From positions 1 through 38,369 of the forward strand of contig CAYRNY010000027.1 of assembly GCA_964425755.1 (NCBI GenBank): a stretch of 38,369 bases of DNA, written 5' to 3'. Each line of letters begins with the position of its first letter. Within the stretch, counting starts at the first letter, position 1. A program made the translations under genes and the position numbers. Below are positions 8,384 through 17,061 of this stretch, piece by piece. The notes under the pieces were generated by a model. It searched no databases. It was not told where the DNA came from and saw only the letters and a list, made by a program, of their open reading frames with translations. The DNA comes from CAYRNY01 sp964425755 (GTDB taxonomy: Bacteria > Chloroflexota > Anaerolineae > Aggregatilineales > Aggregatilineaceae).

Positions 8384-11300
8384 CTATGGTATCTCGTCCC
8401 GCGGACTATAGTTAATCTCAAATGCACTGACTTCGACCACGACATCGCGCCCGGTGACGCTTAGGATTAAGGTCAAGGGGTCGCCCTGCGGGAAGAGAAA
8501 TACCGAATCGCCCAGCCACCGTTCATCGACGTAGAAACTCAGCGTGTTGGGATTGGTGCGCCGGATCGATAAGTCAAGTTGAGGGTTTTGCTGCGGAAAA
8601 TCTGCCGACGAGCGAAAGCGCCCGTTCTGGTTCAGGCCCAGGCTCACGAACCCGGCCCCGGTGATCTGGGCTTGCCCGATCGTCTGTTCGCCGGCGGTGT
8701 TTGCTGCGCCCAGCCCAAACGCGACGTCACCGTTATCCAGGGCAGCCTGGTCCGCACTCAGCAACTCGAGCGTGGCGTCTGCACGGCGTAGGGTGCTCGC
8801 TGCCCCTGGCTGGAATAACTGGCTCAGCAGTTCCGGCGATAACTCGATTCGGAGTTCACCCGATCCCGCATTCGTTGTTGAAAGCAGCCACGCGTCACCA
8901 GCGCCGGGCACAAATGCATCCGGTGGGCCAGGGCGTTGATCAGCGGGGATGCTGGCGAGCACATCGAGCACGTCCGTCCCGCTACGCGTGCCAACGGATT
9001 CCGCCGCTATCGCTTGTGGTGTGCGGGTGGGCAAAAGCGTGCTGGTGGCAAACAGAGTCGGTGTGATGCTCGGCGTTGCAGTGGCGCTCGGCTGCGGTGT
9101 TGCGGTTGCCTGGGGCGTTGGACTCGTCGGGATTGTAAACGGTGTGGCGGTCGGCTCCGGTGGCATTGTGGCGGTTTCTGTCGCCGGGATGCTGCTTGGC
9201 GTGGGGCTGTCTTGCGCCGCGTCAAGTGCCGGGGACGCATCAGTTGCCGGGCTGCCGGTTTCTGTCATGGCGATAGCTGCGGCGACATCGCCGGTTGCTG
9301 CTGTCGTCGGCGTGGGGACAGCTTCATCCCCGCTTAAGTTCCGGATCACAGCATACCCAACGATCGCGATCAAGCCGATCACCGCCAGCACGATGATCCA
9401 GTTCCAGGGGAGATCGCGCGTGGTATCGCTCTTCTCTTGCAGGGCGGGTTCGGCGACCCGGTCGTCCTCAAGATATGCGACGCCTGCGGGTTCGGGTATC
9501 TCCTGGACGTCATCTAACGTGATCGTTTCTGTTTCCGTCTCGTCCGGTGGGAGTTGCTCGATCAGCGATTCCCAGTGTCGGAACAAAGGATAGGCCGGGT
9601 GGCGCGTGATGAACAGCGACGCAAAGTGACGTTTGAACGCGGTGAGTTTTTCTGCACGCGTCAAACGCTGGGTGGTGTACGTATCGAGCACAGCCGCGTA
9701 CATGTCGAGCCACTGCCGGACCTGGTGTGCGTAGTCCCCGCCAAGCCGCCGCTGCGTCAACTCGACGATCTGTTCGTGTGCCTCAAGAATGGCGGGATCG
9801 GGTTCTTCGGTGGTGGCGACTGCCCCCTGCTCGATGCCCAGGCGCAGTTGCTGCAATTGGGCGGCGTCATCGCGCAGCCCCGCGACCCAGTTGGCGAACG
9901 GTTCGATCGCCAGATCGGTGTGTGTCAGGGCCTCGTCAATATGCAGCAGCGCATCGTCAAGTGCCTGCCGCGCGTCGTAAAAATCGCCGTCCGACCAACT
10001 ACGCAACGCGTTGTTAACCAGGTGCACGGCTTGTTCCACACCGATCAGAATCTCGCCGGCCAGCGGAGCGTTGATGGTTTGCCGCACAGCTTCCAGGTCG
10101 CCGGGACGTGCTACGGCATTCAGCGCGCGCTGGGCTTTTTGAACCAGCAGACGGCTGGTCAGGGCGCGATCCAGGATTTGAAATGCGCGGTGTGTACGGG
10201 CGCTATCAAAGCTCTTGCTGGCGACTTCACGCCAGAATTCTGCCTCGTCAAGCTGGTCATCGAACAGCGCCAGCATGCCACGCAGTACATAGTGCATGTA
10301 CAGCGCGCGCCACCCTGCGCTGCTGCTCTGGTGCATGTAAGCGACAATGCCCCGGCTCATCGCGCGCAGATAGAGGTTGGTGTTGGGCATCTGTTCGGCA
10401 AAGGTCCGGCGCTCGTGCTCTTCTTCCGCCAGCAGCACGGACAGCGTTTCATGCTCCGTCTGGTCGGTCGCTTCGGCATTGGCATACCCGCCCGCCGACG
10501 CCCAGCTATCGAGCAGATCCCCCATCCGTCGCAACCGGTTCGCTGCAAGACGCTCGCCTTCGGTGTTGGCGAGTGCGTGCGCCTCATTACCTAACCGTGC
10601 GGCATGAAGTCCATCGCCGCGATCCCAGGCTTTCCACCCTTCGATCAATTTGTTGGCAAGTGTTTCGTTTGGGCTGAGCCGTTCGGCATGCGAGGCGTCA
10701 GGCAGCCGGTTTGCCAGGGTGCCCAGCCATGCCGCGATGTGCTGGTTGACCGGGCGGATCGTATCCGCCGTCTGGCGCAGCACGTCGATCGTTGGCTGGC
10801 GGCGGCCCAATGCCAGGTAGCTCACGACGGTGTGCCAGCCTGTCGCGGCGCTGTGAAGGGCCGAAGCGGCCTCGTGTAACGCGGGATCGCTGAGGTCATC
10901 GAGATACGGCTTGATGAACTCCTGCACGTCCGCGAACCATTCCGCGAGATTCTCGCCGTTGGTGCGCGGGCGGAATTGCGACAACGCGGCGATCGCCTGG
11001 TGAACTTCATCAAAATAATCGTGCAATGCGTCGAAGTGGGACGCGGTCGGGTCGATTTGCGTCGCTTTGTACAGCATTTCGCCGGCCCGTGAGGGATCGT
11101 GATAGACATTTTCACCGACCGATTTCAGCCGCGTGACAATCTCTTGCGCCGCGTGACGTGCCCGAACGGCGCTCGCAAGCAGCCCTGCACCCTGTTCAGA
11201 GTCGTGTTGCTCGCTCGGTTCTTCAAGCAGTTCCTCAAGTTCGTTGAGCAATTCGATCACGCGTTCATAGATCACCTGCCGCCCCGTGATGCCAGATATC

Positions 11301-12724
11301 GGGGGACGATCAAGCGCGTTCTCAATGCGGTCCACTAACTCGCGCACAGGTTCGGGAGCCGGTGTCTCGTGCAGATCATGTCGCAACCGGACCAGGTGCG
11401 GGCGCAGCAATGTGATATCAGGCATGTGTACGGCAAGCTGTTCGGCAACCAGCCATTGTGCCTGCCGCGCGCGTGACCGGTTTTCGGTAGTGGTGAGCAG
11501 GATGTGCGCGGCTTGTGACGTGTCGCCACGAAACAAAGGCGTCAAAGCGTCCACGAATCCAGCAGGCGGCGGCGAGATGTTCATGTTGTTGAGTGTCGTC
11601 ACCGCAGTGACCAGAAACTGGATCAAAGCCTCGTTTGCGCTTCCGGAATCCGGCTGCAGATCGTGCAATAGCGACAACGCACGGGGCCAGTTGGCACTCT
11701 CGATATAAATGCGGATCGCGTCCAGGTCGGCTTGAAACGCGATCTGGCGCAGGAACTGCTCGATCTCGCGCTTGATGCGCCTGGCCTCAGGATAGCCGGG
11801 GTCCATGTCGAGCGCGGTCTGTAGCGTGGCGTGCAACTCCTCCAGTTCATCCTGGCTGGCGGTGGAGCGAACGCGTTTCCGCACATGGGCTACAATCTCG
11901 TCACGCTGGCGTTCCAGCGGTTCGCGATGCTCGCGCAGGGCATGGCGCAGTTCAAGGATGCTGCCGAATTGTTGCTTGGGATCGGGATGTACAGCCCGGG
12001 TGACGATATTTTGCAAGCGTGGCGGGATGTGTTCCGCATTGGGGCCGAAGTTCACAAAGAACGTGTTTCCATCGTCTTCCATCTCAACCGACAGCCGGTT
12101 GGCGCCGGTCAGGATGAAGTACAGCAACTCGCCGCACTGGTAGACATCCGTCCTCCGATTAACCGAAGCAAGCGCGCCCGGATCATCGAGAAATACGGCG
12201 TTTCCCCAGTCAATCACTTGGAGTTGGTAAGTGGCGCGGTCCCAGAAGAGATGTTTGGCGTCCACGTCGTTGTAGATCACCTGCTGATCGTGGGCGTGCG
12301 CCAGCAGGTCGAGCAGTCTGTCGATGATGACCAGTGTTTCGAGTTCGGGCAGATAGTCATCCCGCGCGGCATATTCGAGCACCATGTCCTCGACGATCTG
12401 TCCGCGTGCGCGATCCATCACGATGTAGGCGTGCATCTGCCCCCCGACCCGGAACGAGCCGCTACCGCGTAATTCTGTCAACACGGGGTGCCCGCTCAAG
12501 CGTTCGAGCGCCTGTTTTTCCGTGCGGATGCTCACTTCCTGCCCGGCGCGCATCGGCGGCGCGTCCTGCGGGGCAGGGCGTTTGATCACGACGGGATGAT
12601 CGTCGTTATGGGTATCATAGGCCCGCAACGTTTCGCCTGACCGACCGCGTGGATAAATGTGATCATAACGGTAGCGGTTGTCAAACAGGCTTTCGGTGCG
12701 ACGCTTAGGCGGTTGTGCGGACAT
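8384..12724 (-). CDS. Giant divergent kinase with helical repeats, one TM and extracytoplasmic beta domain
   Basis: This 1446-aa protein has an N-terminal kinase-like domain (about 20-265) with VVIK (K48), a catalytic-loop equivalent VIYNDVDAKHLFWD (D153) and VIDWG for DFG (D172). It shares Tyr for His and His for Asn with the neighbouring 378-aa kinase. About 800 residues of helical, TPR-like repeat follow, then one membrane helix near 1100-1125 (motif NWIIVLAVIGLIAIVGYAVI), a Thr/Pro linker and a C-terminal beta-rich domain of about 190 residues. The topology is kinase inside, sensor outside, as in PknB-type receptors, although the sensor is not a PASTA domain. ATG 12724 has GGGAG six bases upstream; the in-frame ATG at 12796 lies within the promoter. 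It is probably the first gene of a three-gene operon. Confidence 0.75.
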   Translation of the reverse strand: MSAQPPKRRTESLFDNRYRYDHIYPRGRSGETLRAYDTHNDDHPVVIKRPAPQDAPPMRAGQEVSIRTEKQALERLSGHPVLTELRGSGSFRVGGQMHAYIVMDRARGQIVEDMVLEYAARDDYLPELETLVIIDRLLDLLAHAHDQQVIYNDVDAKHLFWDRATYQLQVIDWGNAVFLDDPGALASVNRRTDVYQCGELLYFILTGANRLSVEMEDDGNTFFVNFGPNAEHIPPRLQNIVTRAVHPDPKQQFGSILELRHALREHREPLERQRDEIVAHVRKRVRSTASQDELEELHATLQTALDMDPGYPEARRIKREIEQFLRQIAFQADLDAIRIYIESANWPRALSLLHDLQPDSGSANEALIQFLVTAVTTLNNMNISPPPAGFVDALTPLFRGDTSQAAHILLTTTENRSRARQAQWLVAEQLAVHMPDITLLRPHLVRLRHDLHETPAPEPVRELVDRIENALDRPPISGITGRQVIYERVIELLNELEELLEEPSEQHDSEQGAGLLASAVRARHAAQEIVTRLKSVGENVYHDPSRAGEMLYKATQIDPTASHFDALHDYFDEVHQAIAALSQFRPRTNGENLAEWFADVQEFIKPYLDDLSDPALHEAASALHSAATGWHTVVSYLALGRRQPTIDVLRQTADTIRPVNQHIAAWLGTLANRLPDASHAERLSPNETLANKLIEGWKAWDRGDGLHAARLGNEAHALANTEGERLAANRLRRMGDLLDSWASAGGYANAEATDQTEHETLSVLLAEEEHERRTFAEQMPNTNLYLRAMSRGIVAYMHQSSSAGWRALYMHYVLRGMLALFDDQLDEAEFWREVASKSFDSARTHRAFQILDRALTSRLLVQKAQRALNAVARPGDLEAVRQTINAPLAGEILIGVEQAVHLVNNALRSWSDGDFYDARQALDDALLHIDEALTHTDLAIEPFANWVAGLRDDAAQLQQLRLGIEQGAVATTEEPDPAILEAHEQIVELTQRRLGGDYAHQVRQWLDMYAAVLDTYTTQRLTRAEKLTAFKRHFASLFITRHPAYPLFRHWESLIEQLPPDETETETITLDDVQEIPEPAGVAYLEDDRVAEPALQEKSDTTRDLPWNWIIVLAVIGLIAIVGYAVIRNLSGDEAVPTPTTAATGDVAAAIAMTETGSPATDASPALDAAQDSPTPSSIPATETATMPPEPTATPFTIPTSPTPQATATPQPSATATPSITPTLFATSTLLPTRTPQAIAAESVGTRSGTDVLDVLASIPADQRPGPPDAFVPGAGDAWLLSTTNAGSGELRIELSPELLSQLFQPGAASTLRRADATLELLSADQAALDNGDVAFGLGAANTAGEQTIGQAQITGAGFVSLGLNQNGRFRSSADFPQQNPQLDLSIRRTNPNTLSFYVDERWLGDSVFLFPQGDPLTLILSVTGRDVVVEVSAFEINYSPRDEIP

Positions 12725-12767
12725 GCTATACTCCCGGCTACACGTGCAGTCAGCAATAACGTCTCCT

Positions 12768-12796
12768 ATTGTACGCACCGCAATGCTGAAAACCAA
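12768..12796 (-). promoter_or_regulatory. Probable sigma-70-type promoter of the kinase operon
   Basis: On the minus strand, TTGGTT (12791-12796) and TACAAT (12768-12773) are 17 bases apart. The predicted start near 12761 gives a leader of about 37 bases to ATG 12724 and argues against the longer start at 12796. Confidence 0.6.
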
Positions 12797-12838
12797 ACGA
12801 AAACGCTTCGGTTCGCCTGTTTTCCTGGCACGGGCGGC

Positions 12839-14023
12839 TTAGTTATTCGTCCAGGTATGCAAGCTTTCGGCAGCAGCGAGTGTTAACAGGAGAATGTGCC
12901 AGAGGCCATCGGCGATCGGCGCTGTTTCGATATATTCATCGAGACGGTGCGCTTGCCCGCCGTGCGTGAGGCCTACCGTCACCGTGGGCAGTGCGTGCGC
13001 CAGCAATACGTTTGCATCGGTGCTGCCGCTTTCAAAGGCCGGCTGGTAGTCGATGATTTCGAGCGCCGCCGCTGCCAGTTGTGCCAGCCCGTGTTCGCGG
13101 TTAATGCGCCCCGCAGGGCGATCGCCTACCACCGTGACTTCGAATGTCATATTGCTTTGCTGCACGGCGGCGACGTCGCTTCGCACGCGCTGTTCAAGAT
13201 CAGCCAGGCTTTCGGGCGCTTCGGAACGCAGATCGAGGTACAGCTCCGCTTCGGTGGCCAGGCTGTTGACCGAATGTCCGCCGCTGATCAACCCGATGTT
13301 GTAAGTTGTGCGGGGATGCTGCGGTGGTTGGTGGCGTATAATGCGCGCACCGAGATCGATCAGGCCATGTACCGCGCTGGGATGCCCGAAATGCAGCCAG
13401 CTATGCCCACCCGGTGCGTGACAGGTAATGTGCAGCCTTCGCACCGCGATCCCCGCGTGGTAGATGCGGCCCAAAGCCATGCCCTCTAACACGATCGCAG
13501 CGCCAAGACGCGGGCCGAGCACGTCCCACACGGCCCGTATTCCGCCCAGGTCACCCAGGCCCTCTTCGCGACTGTTGGCGACGAACCAGATATCGGATGT
13601 GGGCGTCACGTCCCCGAGCTGGAGCAACCGCAGCAGCGCGATCAAGCCTGCAACGCCCAGGCTGTTGTCCCCTAAGCCCGGTCCGTAGATGCGGTCCCCT
13701 TTTTCGCGTATGGTCAGGTCGGTGTCCGCAGGAAAGACTGTGTCGGTGTGTGCTGATACCAATAATGCCGGGCGCTGTGGATCATGACCCGGCCGCCGTC
13801 CATAGACGTTATAGACCTCGTCCATGCGCACATTGCGCAGCCCGTAGCCCTTGAAGATCTCCTCGACAACCCGCGCGCGCGCTTTCTCGTCAAATGTCGG
13901 CGCAGGAATCTGTTGCAGTGCGATCGCGTCTTCGATAATGAGTGTGGCATCGATCTGGTCACGAAGCGTGCGCAGGGCGTCCTGGTCAGCGAGTGACCGG
14001 ATGAGGTCGGCGTAATGAGTCAT
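12839..14023 (-). CDS. M20-family metallopeptidase
   Basis: This 394-aa protein is a zinc-dependent peptidase or amidohydrolase of the M20/M28 clan. The expected ligand motifs are in order: LLVSAHTDTVFP (H92, with catalytic-site D94), GPGLGDNSLGVAG (bridging D119), NSREEGLGDLGG (E153 general base, E154 ligand) and THGGQAHRLDEYIE (H359). The dimerisation or lid domain lies between about 185 and 300, with GGHSVNSLATEAELYLDLRS typical of the family. Length and order resemble tripeptidase T-like and carboxypeptidase G2-like members; the substrate cannot be decided. No signal peptide is present, so it is cytoplasmic. AAGGA lies six to seven bases before the ATG. It is separated by 114 bases from the kinase operon, which has its own promoter. 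Confidence 0.88.
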   Translation of the reverse strand: MTHYADLIRSLADQDALRTLRDQIDATLIIEDAIALQQIPAPTFDEKARARVVEEIFKGYGLRNVRMDEVYNVYGRRPGHDPQRPALLVSAHTDTVFPADTDLTIREKGDRIYGPGLGDNSLGVAGLIALLRLLQLGDVTPTSDIWFVANSREEGLGDLGGIRAVWDVLGPRLGAAIVLEGMALGRIYHAGIAVRRLHITCHAPGGHSWLHFGHPSAVHGLIDLGARIIRHQPPQHPRTTYNIGLISGGHSVNSLATEAELYLDLRSEAPESLADLEQRVRSDVAAVQQSNMTFEVTVVGDRPAGRINREHGLAQLAAAALEIIDYQPAFESGSTDANVLLAHALPTVTVGLTHGGQAHRLDEYIETAPIADGLWHILLLTLAAAESLHTWTNN

Positions 14024-14424
14024 GTGTTTTCCTTGTCATCTGCGAGCCTTGATGGGCAACGCACTTTAAAAACCAAAAGTTTTTGGTATGATGATAGTAC
14101 ATGACACTACCCCGTACAATACGCGATTGCCGGGTTGTCTGCCGCAATTTCATGCACAGTCCTGGTCGGGCACGCGCAGGATTACCCGCGTTTATTTCTC
14201 CCATCCGCGCGGGATATGTGGGATAAGTGCATATGCCGAGTCTTAAGAGGGTACCGGGGTGATGACGCGAAAATGAAGAAAGATTAATTCGCGGCTTACG
14301 CCCACATATAGGGATTGAGCACGCGCGCAACCCTTGTATGTGTGATTTTGCCCGTCTGTGTGAGCATTTGCTGGCAGCCGGAAAACGATAGGGCAAGCAG
14401 GTGAAAGTTGCGGCTGGCGTTAAG
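14024..14424. other. Long intergenic region with a 16-base palindrome
   Basis: About 400 bases lie between the divergent M20 peptidase and OmpR-like regulator genes. The one clear feature is ACCAAAAGTTTTTGGT near 14073-14088, a near-perfect palindrome suited to a dimeric regulator and followed by TATGATGAT. It lies about 50 bases upstream of the peptidase start. I see no convincing gene in the rest; the open frame on the minus strand here has no supporting features. Confidence 0.4.
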
Positions 14425-14454
14425 TTGTCAGGCTGGGTAATCTGCCGCTAGACT
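14425..14454 (+). promoter_or_regulatory. Probable promoter of the pseudo-receiver regulator
   Basis: TTGTCA (14425-14430) and TAGACT (14449-14454) are 18 bases apart, giving a predicted start near 14461 and a 67-base leader to ATG 14528. Confidence 0.55.
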
Positions 14455-14527
14455 ATGGTTGCCGTTAGTCTGCGGGAAGCTGGACCAGCATCATTTTCTG
14501 TTCCATACTTGCCGTTCAGGGGGTCGC

Positions 14528-15508
14528 ATGAGGACAACAAAAGTCCTGCTGATTGAGAGCGCGCGAAACAACGGCGTGTCGTTCGCCGCATCTTTACAGC
14601 GCAAGTACGAGGTACAGATAGCGCGTTCGGGCAAGCAGGGATTGGCGCTTGCCAGAGAATCGCTGCCTGATGTGATCGTTCTCAATGCGGCTTCGATGCG
14701 CACGTCCGGGGATCGCATTTCAGCGCGACTGCGTGCCCAGGTTGGTGAGCTGCCGATTATCCATATCCGGCCTGAGGCAGTGACAGATGATAAGGTTGTC
14801 GCCGATGTACTTCTGACGCCGCCGTTCACATCGCGGAAGTTGATCAATCGCGTGGAGCGGTTTGTGCCTGCCCTGGAAGCCGAGACGATCGAGGTTGGCC
14901 CGTTCAGTCTGAATGTCGAGCAACATACACTGACGACCCCCTGGAGTGAAAAGAAACTCACGCCCAAACTGGTCGAACTGCTGAAACTGTTTTTGAGGCA
15001 TCCCGCTACCACGCTGGAACGCAAACACATCATGCAGACGATCTGGAAAACGGACTACATGGGCGACACGCGCACGCTCGACGTGCATATTCGCTGGCTG
15101 CGACAGGTCGTGGAGCCGACTCCGCGCAAACCCCGTTACATTTTGACCGTGCGTGGGGTAGGGTATCGGTTCGCCTTGCCGGACGAGAAAGCCAGCGCGG
15201 GCGATACGGGAAAACAATCGTCCAAAAAAGAACCCAGCGTGGAAACGCAGACACGCACGGAAGCATCAGGGCAGCAAGGCCGTTCCGAGCCGCCCAAGTC
15301 ACCGGCGGCGCCGTCACATAATGGTAACGTCCCGAATTCTGCTGGCAAACGCGGAGAGCAGGCGACGGCGGCTGGCAAGGTCGGTGTCGCGGAAGCTCAA
15401 CGCGGTGGTGCGCCATCGGAAACCGTCGATACGACGAACGTCAGGCCGCCCGAGAGAGCGAACGGCGACGCGCCCACTGAGGAAACGGCATCCGAAAAAG
15501 AGGACTAG
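14528..15508 (+). CDS. OmpR-type winged-helix regulator with degenerate receiver
   Basis: This 326-aa protein has a receiver-like domain (1-112), an OmpR/PhoB winged helix (about 120-215; motifs LTPKLVELLKLFLRHPA, DTRTLDVHIRWLRQ, RGVGYRF) and a hydrophilic, probably disordered C-terminal tail of about 110 residues. The receiver lacks its chemistry: the phosphoacceptor is Asn53 (DVIVLNAASM), the acidic pair is E10-S11, and the switch Lys is Thr97 (LLTPPF). It should therefore bind DNA without aspartyl phosphorylation, perhaps controlled by another ligand or partner. CAGGGGG lies four bases before the chosen ATG; the longer ORF start at 14459 coincides with the predicted transcription start. 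No histidine kinase is adjacent. Confidence 0.82.
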   Translation: MRTTKVLLIESARNNGVSFAASLQRKYEVQIARSGKQGLALARESLPDVIVLNAASMRTSGDRISARLRAQVGELPIIHIRPEAVTDDKVVADVLLTPPFTSRKLINRVERFVPALEAETIEVGPFSLNVEQHTLTTPWSEKKLTPKLVELLKLFLRHPATTLERKHIMQTIWKTDYMGDTRTLDVHIRWLRQVVEPTPRKPRYILTVRGVGYRFALPDEKASAGDTGKQSSKKEPSVETQTRTEASGQQGRSEPPKSPAAPSHNGNVPNSAGKRGEQATAAGKVGVAEAQRGGAPSETVDTTNVRPPERANGDAPTEETASEKED

Positions 15509-15546
15509 CCGTCACACGACACATTGGTGGACGTGAGTTGAGCGCG

Positions 15547-15576
15547 ACCGCACGCTATATGATCGAGCGCGGTTTT
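15547..15576 (+). terminator. Possible terminator of the pseudo-receiver gene
   Basis: ACCGC and GCGGT flank an imperfect inner stem and are followed by TTTTT, 39 bases past the stop at 15508. The inner stem has mismatches. Confidence 0.4.
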
Positions 15577-15651
15577 TGATTCCTGACTGCGACACTGCCA
15601 GCTGCACGGTGTTTCTGGCGCTGCGGTCGTTTTTCGAGGATCGCGAATAGC

Positions 15652-15688
15652 AAAAGGCACCCCTACATCTAGCAATGCAAGGTGCCTT
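15652..15688 (-). terminator. Probable rho-independent terminator of rpsT
   Basis: AAGGCACC and GGTGCCTT form an 8-bp stem (15654-15661 with 15681-15688) with a 19-base loop. On the minus strand it is followed by TTTT and lies about 33 bases after the rpsT stop. Confidence 0.6.
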
Positions 15689-15721
15689 GTTCAACGTTAT
15701 GCAACGCTAAAGCGAGCGCGG

Positions 15722-15994
15722 TTACTGCTGTTGTTCGAGTTCCGCCAGGCGTTTCATCAGGCGGCTTTTGCGTCGTGCCACGTTGTTCGGATGCAGCACG
15801 CCTTTGCTCGCTGCCTTGTCAAGCGTGCGAATGGCCTCAATGGTGGCCTGGCGCGCTTCTTCAACAGCACCCGTTTCGATCGTCGCACGCGCTTTTTTGA
15901 CTTTGGTCCGGGCGCTCGAACGCCACATGCGATTGCGCAGGCGTTTGCGCTCGTTACTGCGAATGCGCTTGATAGCAGACTTGTGGTTAGCCAA
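15722..15994 (-). CDS. rpsT: 30S ribosomal protein S20
   Basis: This 90-aa, very basic protein matches S20 throughout: N-terminal ANHKSAIKRIRSNERKRLRN, central helix with TIETGAVEEARQATIEAIRT, and the family ending KGVLHPNNVARRKSRLMKRL. S20 binds 16S rRNA early in assembly of the 30S body. The start codon is TTG at 15994, confirmed by the conserved second residue Ala and a GGAG eight bases upstream. Escherichia coli rpsT also begins with UUG and is autogenously regulated at translation. The start codon here sits in the apical part of a hairpin (15977-16004), which would suit a similar control. It has its own promoter and terminator and is divergent from the operon at 16259. Confidence 0.96.
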   Translation of the reverse strand: MANHKSAIKRIRSNERKRLRNRMWRSSARTKVKKARATIETGAVEEARQATIEAIRTLDKAASKGVLHPNNVARRKSRLMKRLAELEQQQ

Positions 15995-16004
15995 CAGTAA
16001 GTCT
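15977..16004 (-). promoter_or_regulatory. Hairpin enclosing the rpsT TTG start codon
   Basis: In the mRNA, AGACUU pairs with AAGUCU (six bases), then after a symmetric internal loop GUU pairs with AAC around GGCU. The UUG start codon lies in the apical stem and loop, and the GGAG ribosome-binding site overlaps the base of the outer stem. It could limit initiation; no data are available to show that it does. Confidence 0.5.
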
Positions 16005-16042
16005 CCAGGATAATTTCACTCAACCGACTTCGACAGGGCAGC

Positions 16043-16071
16043 ATTTTACCAGAGTTAGCGGGTTGTGTCCA
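16043..16071 (-). promoter_or_regulatory. Sigma-70-type promoter of rpsT
   Basis: On the minus strand TGGACA (16066-16071) and TAAAAT (16043-16048) are separated by 17 bases. The predicted start near 16036 leaves a leader of about 41 bases. Confidence 0.7.
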
Positions 16072-16258
16072 GACTGAACGGCGACGCTCCGTGAGGGGCT
16101 GCGTTGGTGTGGTTTCGTCAAGCAGCGAAACGACTCGTGTTTTTGTGCGTAGTTATTTAAGATGGGATGTGGAAATGGCTGCAACGTTGATTCCCCGGGG
16201 GATATGCCTGGACGTTGTTCCAGGCGTGGCATGATCGTGCTGGCACAAAGGGGGCGCT

Positions 16259-17035
16259 ATGTTTCGACAGAGTAATCGCGGTACGGCGGTCTGGCTGGTA
16301 ATTGTCGGTTTGGCGCTGGCATTGACCTTGCTGGCTGGCGGTGTTTCGACCATGGTCGGCGCGGGACTGTTGGCTGCGTATCTTGCTCTGGTCGCTGTTG
16401 TAGCGCTTAACGTGAATTGGCGCGGTTTGGTTGCCAGCCTGCCTGCTACCGGTTTGCGCGAGCAGCAGGCAACGGAAGTCGCACAGGAAGCGATGGCACG
16501 TGCACGGACCATGCCCGCATATGATGCGTTGATTCAGTTGCTGGACGTGGGGCTGATCGTCGATGAGCCGCGCCCGGATGGTGTCTCGTTACGGCGCGGA
16601 CGATTTGTATCGTTGGATGATGATGGCATGCGGCCCTTTGCGATAATCTCTGTGCCTGACGGGTTAGCGGGCCGTTTGGGACATGTGCGGTTTGAACTCC
16701 GCGATGAATCGGGACGTTTGCAGTATGTGTACGAAGAGGAGAAATGGCTCCAGGCAGGTGAAAACGTGCTGTTGCCAGATTACCGCTTGCCGATCAGAAA
16801 GAAAACACCGGAACTGACGCCGGGCGGTTGGACGGCACAGGTCATGGTTGACGGTGGTTTGTTGGGAGTGCATCATTTTAATTTGGCGCCTTCGTTGGCT
16901 GCACGGCGCAGGCAGATATCGTCGGATGGGGAGGTTCTGCGCGAGCGCGTTTGGCGCAGCCAGGAAGAGGACGAGTCACTGCCATTGAGCCTGGAAGAGT
17001 TGCTGCGTCAGCAAAGCCAGCAGCGCCGCCAGTAG
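16259..17035 (+). CDS. Membrane paralog 1 of the E1/E2/JAB locus
   Basis: This 258-aa protein has two hydrophobic helices (about 11-30 and 33-53), then a helical linker and a beta-rich domain (about 90-230). I do not recognise the family, but the domain is shared with the next two genes. Aligned motifs are LLDVGLIVDE, MRPFAIISVP, FELRDESGRLQY, GENVLLPDYRLPI and GGWTAQVMVDGGLLGVHHF, suggesting an Ig-like or C2-like sandwich. The tail is charged and Gln-rich. The ATG at 16259 follows AAAGGGGGC. It is the first gene of a tight plus-strand run that leads to the E2, JAB and E1 genes, divergent from rpsT. It may be the membrane target, anchor or receptor of that pathway, but this is inferred from position only. 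Confidence 0.65.
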   Translation: MFRQSNRGTAVWLVIVGLALALTLLAGGVSTMVGAGLLAAYLALVAVVALNVNWRGLVASLPATGLREQQATEVAQEAMARARTMPAYDALIQLLDVGLIVDEPRPDGVSLRRGRFVSLDDDGMRPFAIISVPDGLAGRLGHVRFELRDESGRLQYVYEEEKWLQAGENVLLPDYRLPIRKKTPELTPGGWTAQVMVDGGLLGVHHFNLAPSLAARRRQISSDGEVLRERVWRSQEEDESLPLSLEELLRQQSQQRRQ

Positions 17036-17061
17036 AGGTTTGGCAGGGTACGGAACCGGTT

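Noticed and set aside
9554..10594. 346-aa plus-strand ORF
   Set aside because: It lies wholly antisense to the helical part of the 1446-aa kinase-like gene and shows no protein motifs.
13986..14396. 136-aa minus-strand ORF upstream of the M20 gene
   Set aside because: It has irregular composition, overlaps the peptidase start and has no ribosome site; the region looks intergenic.
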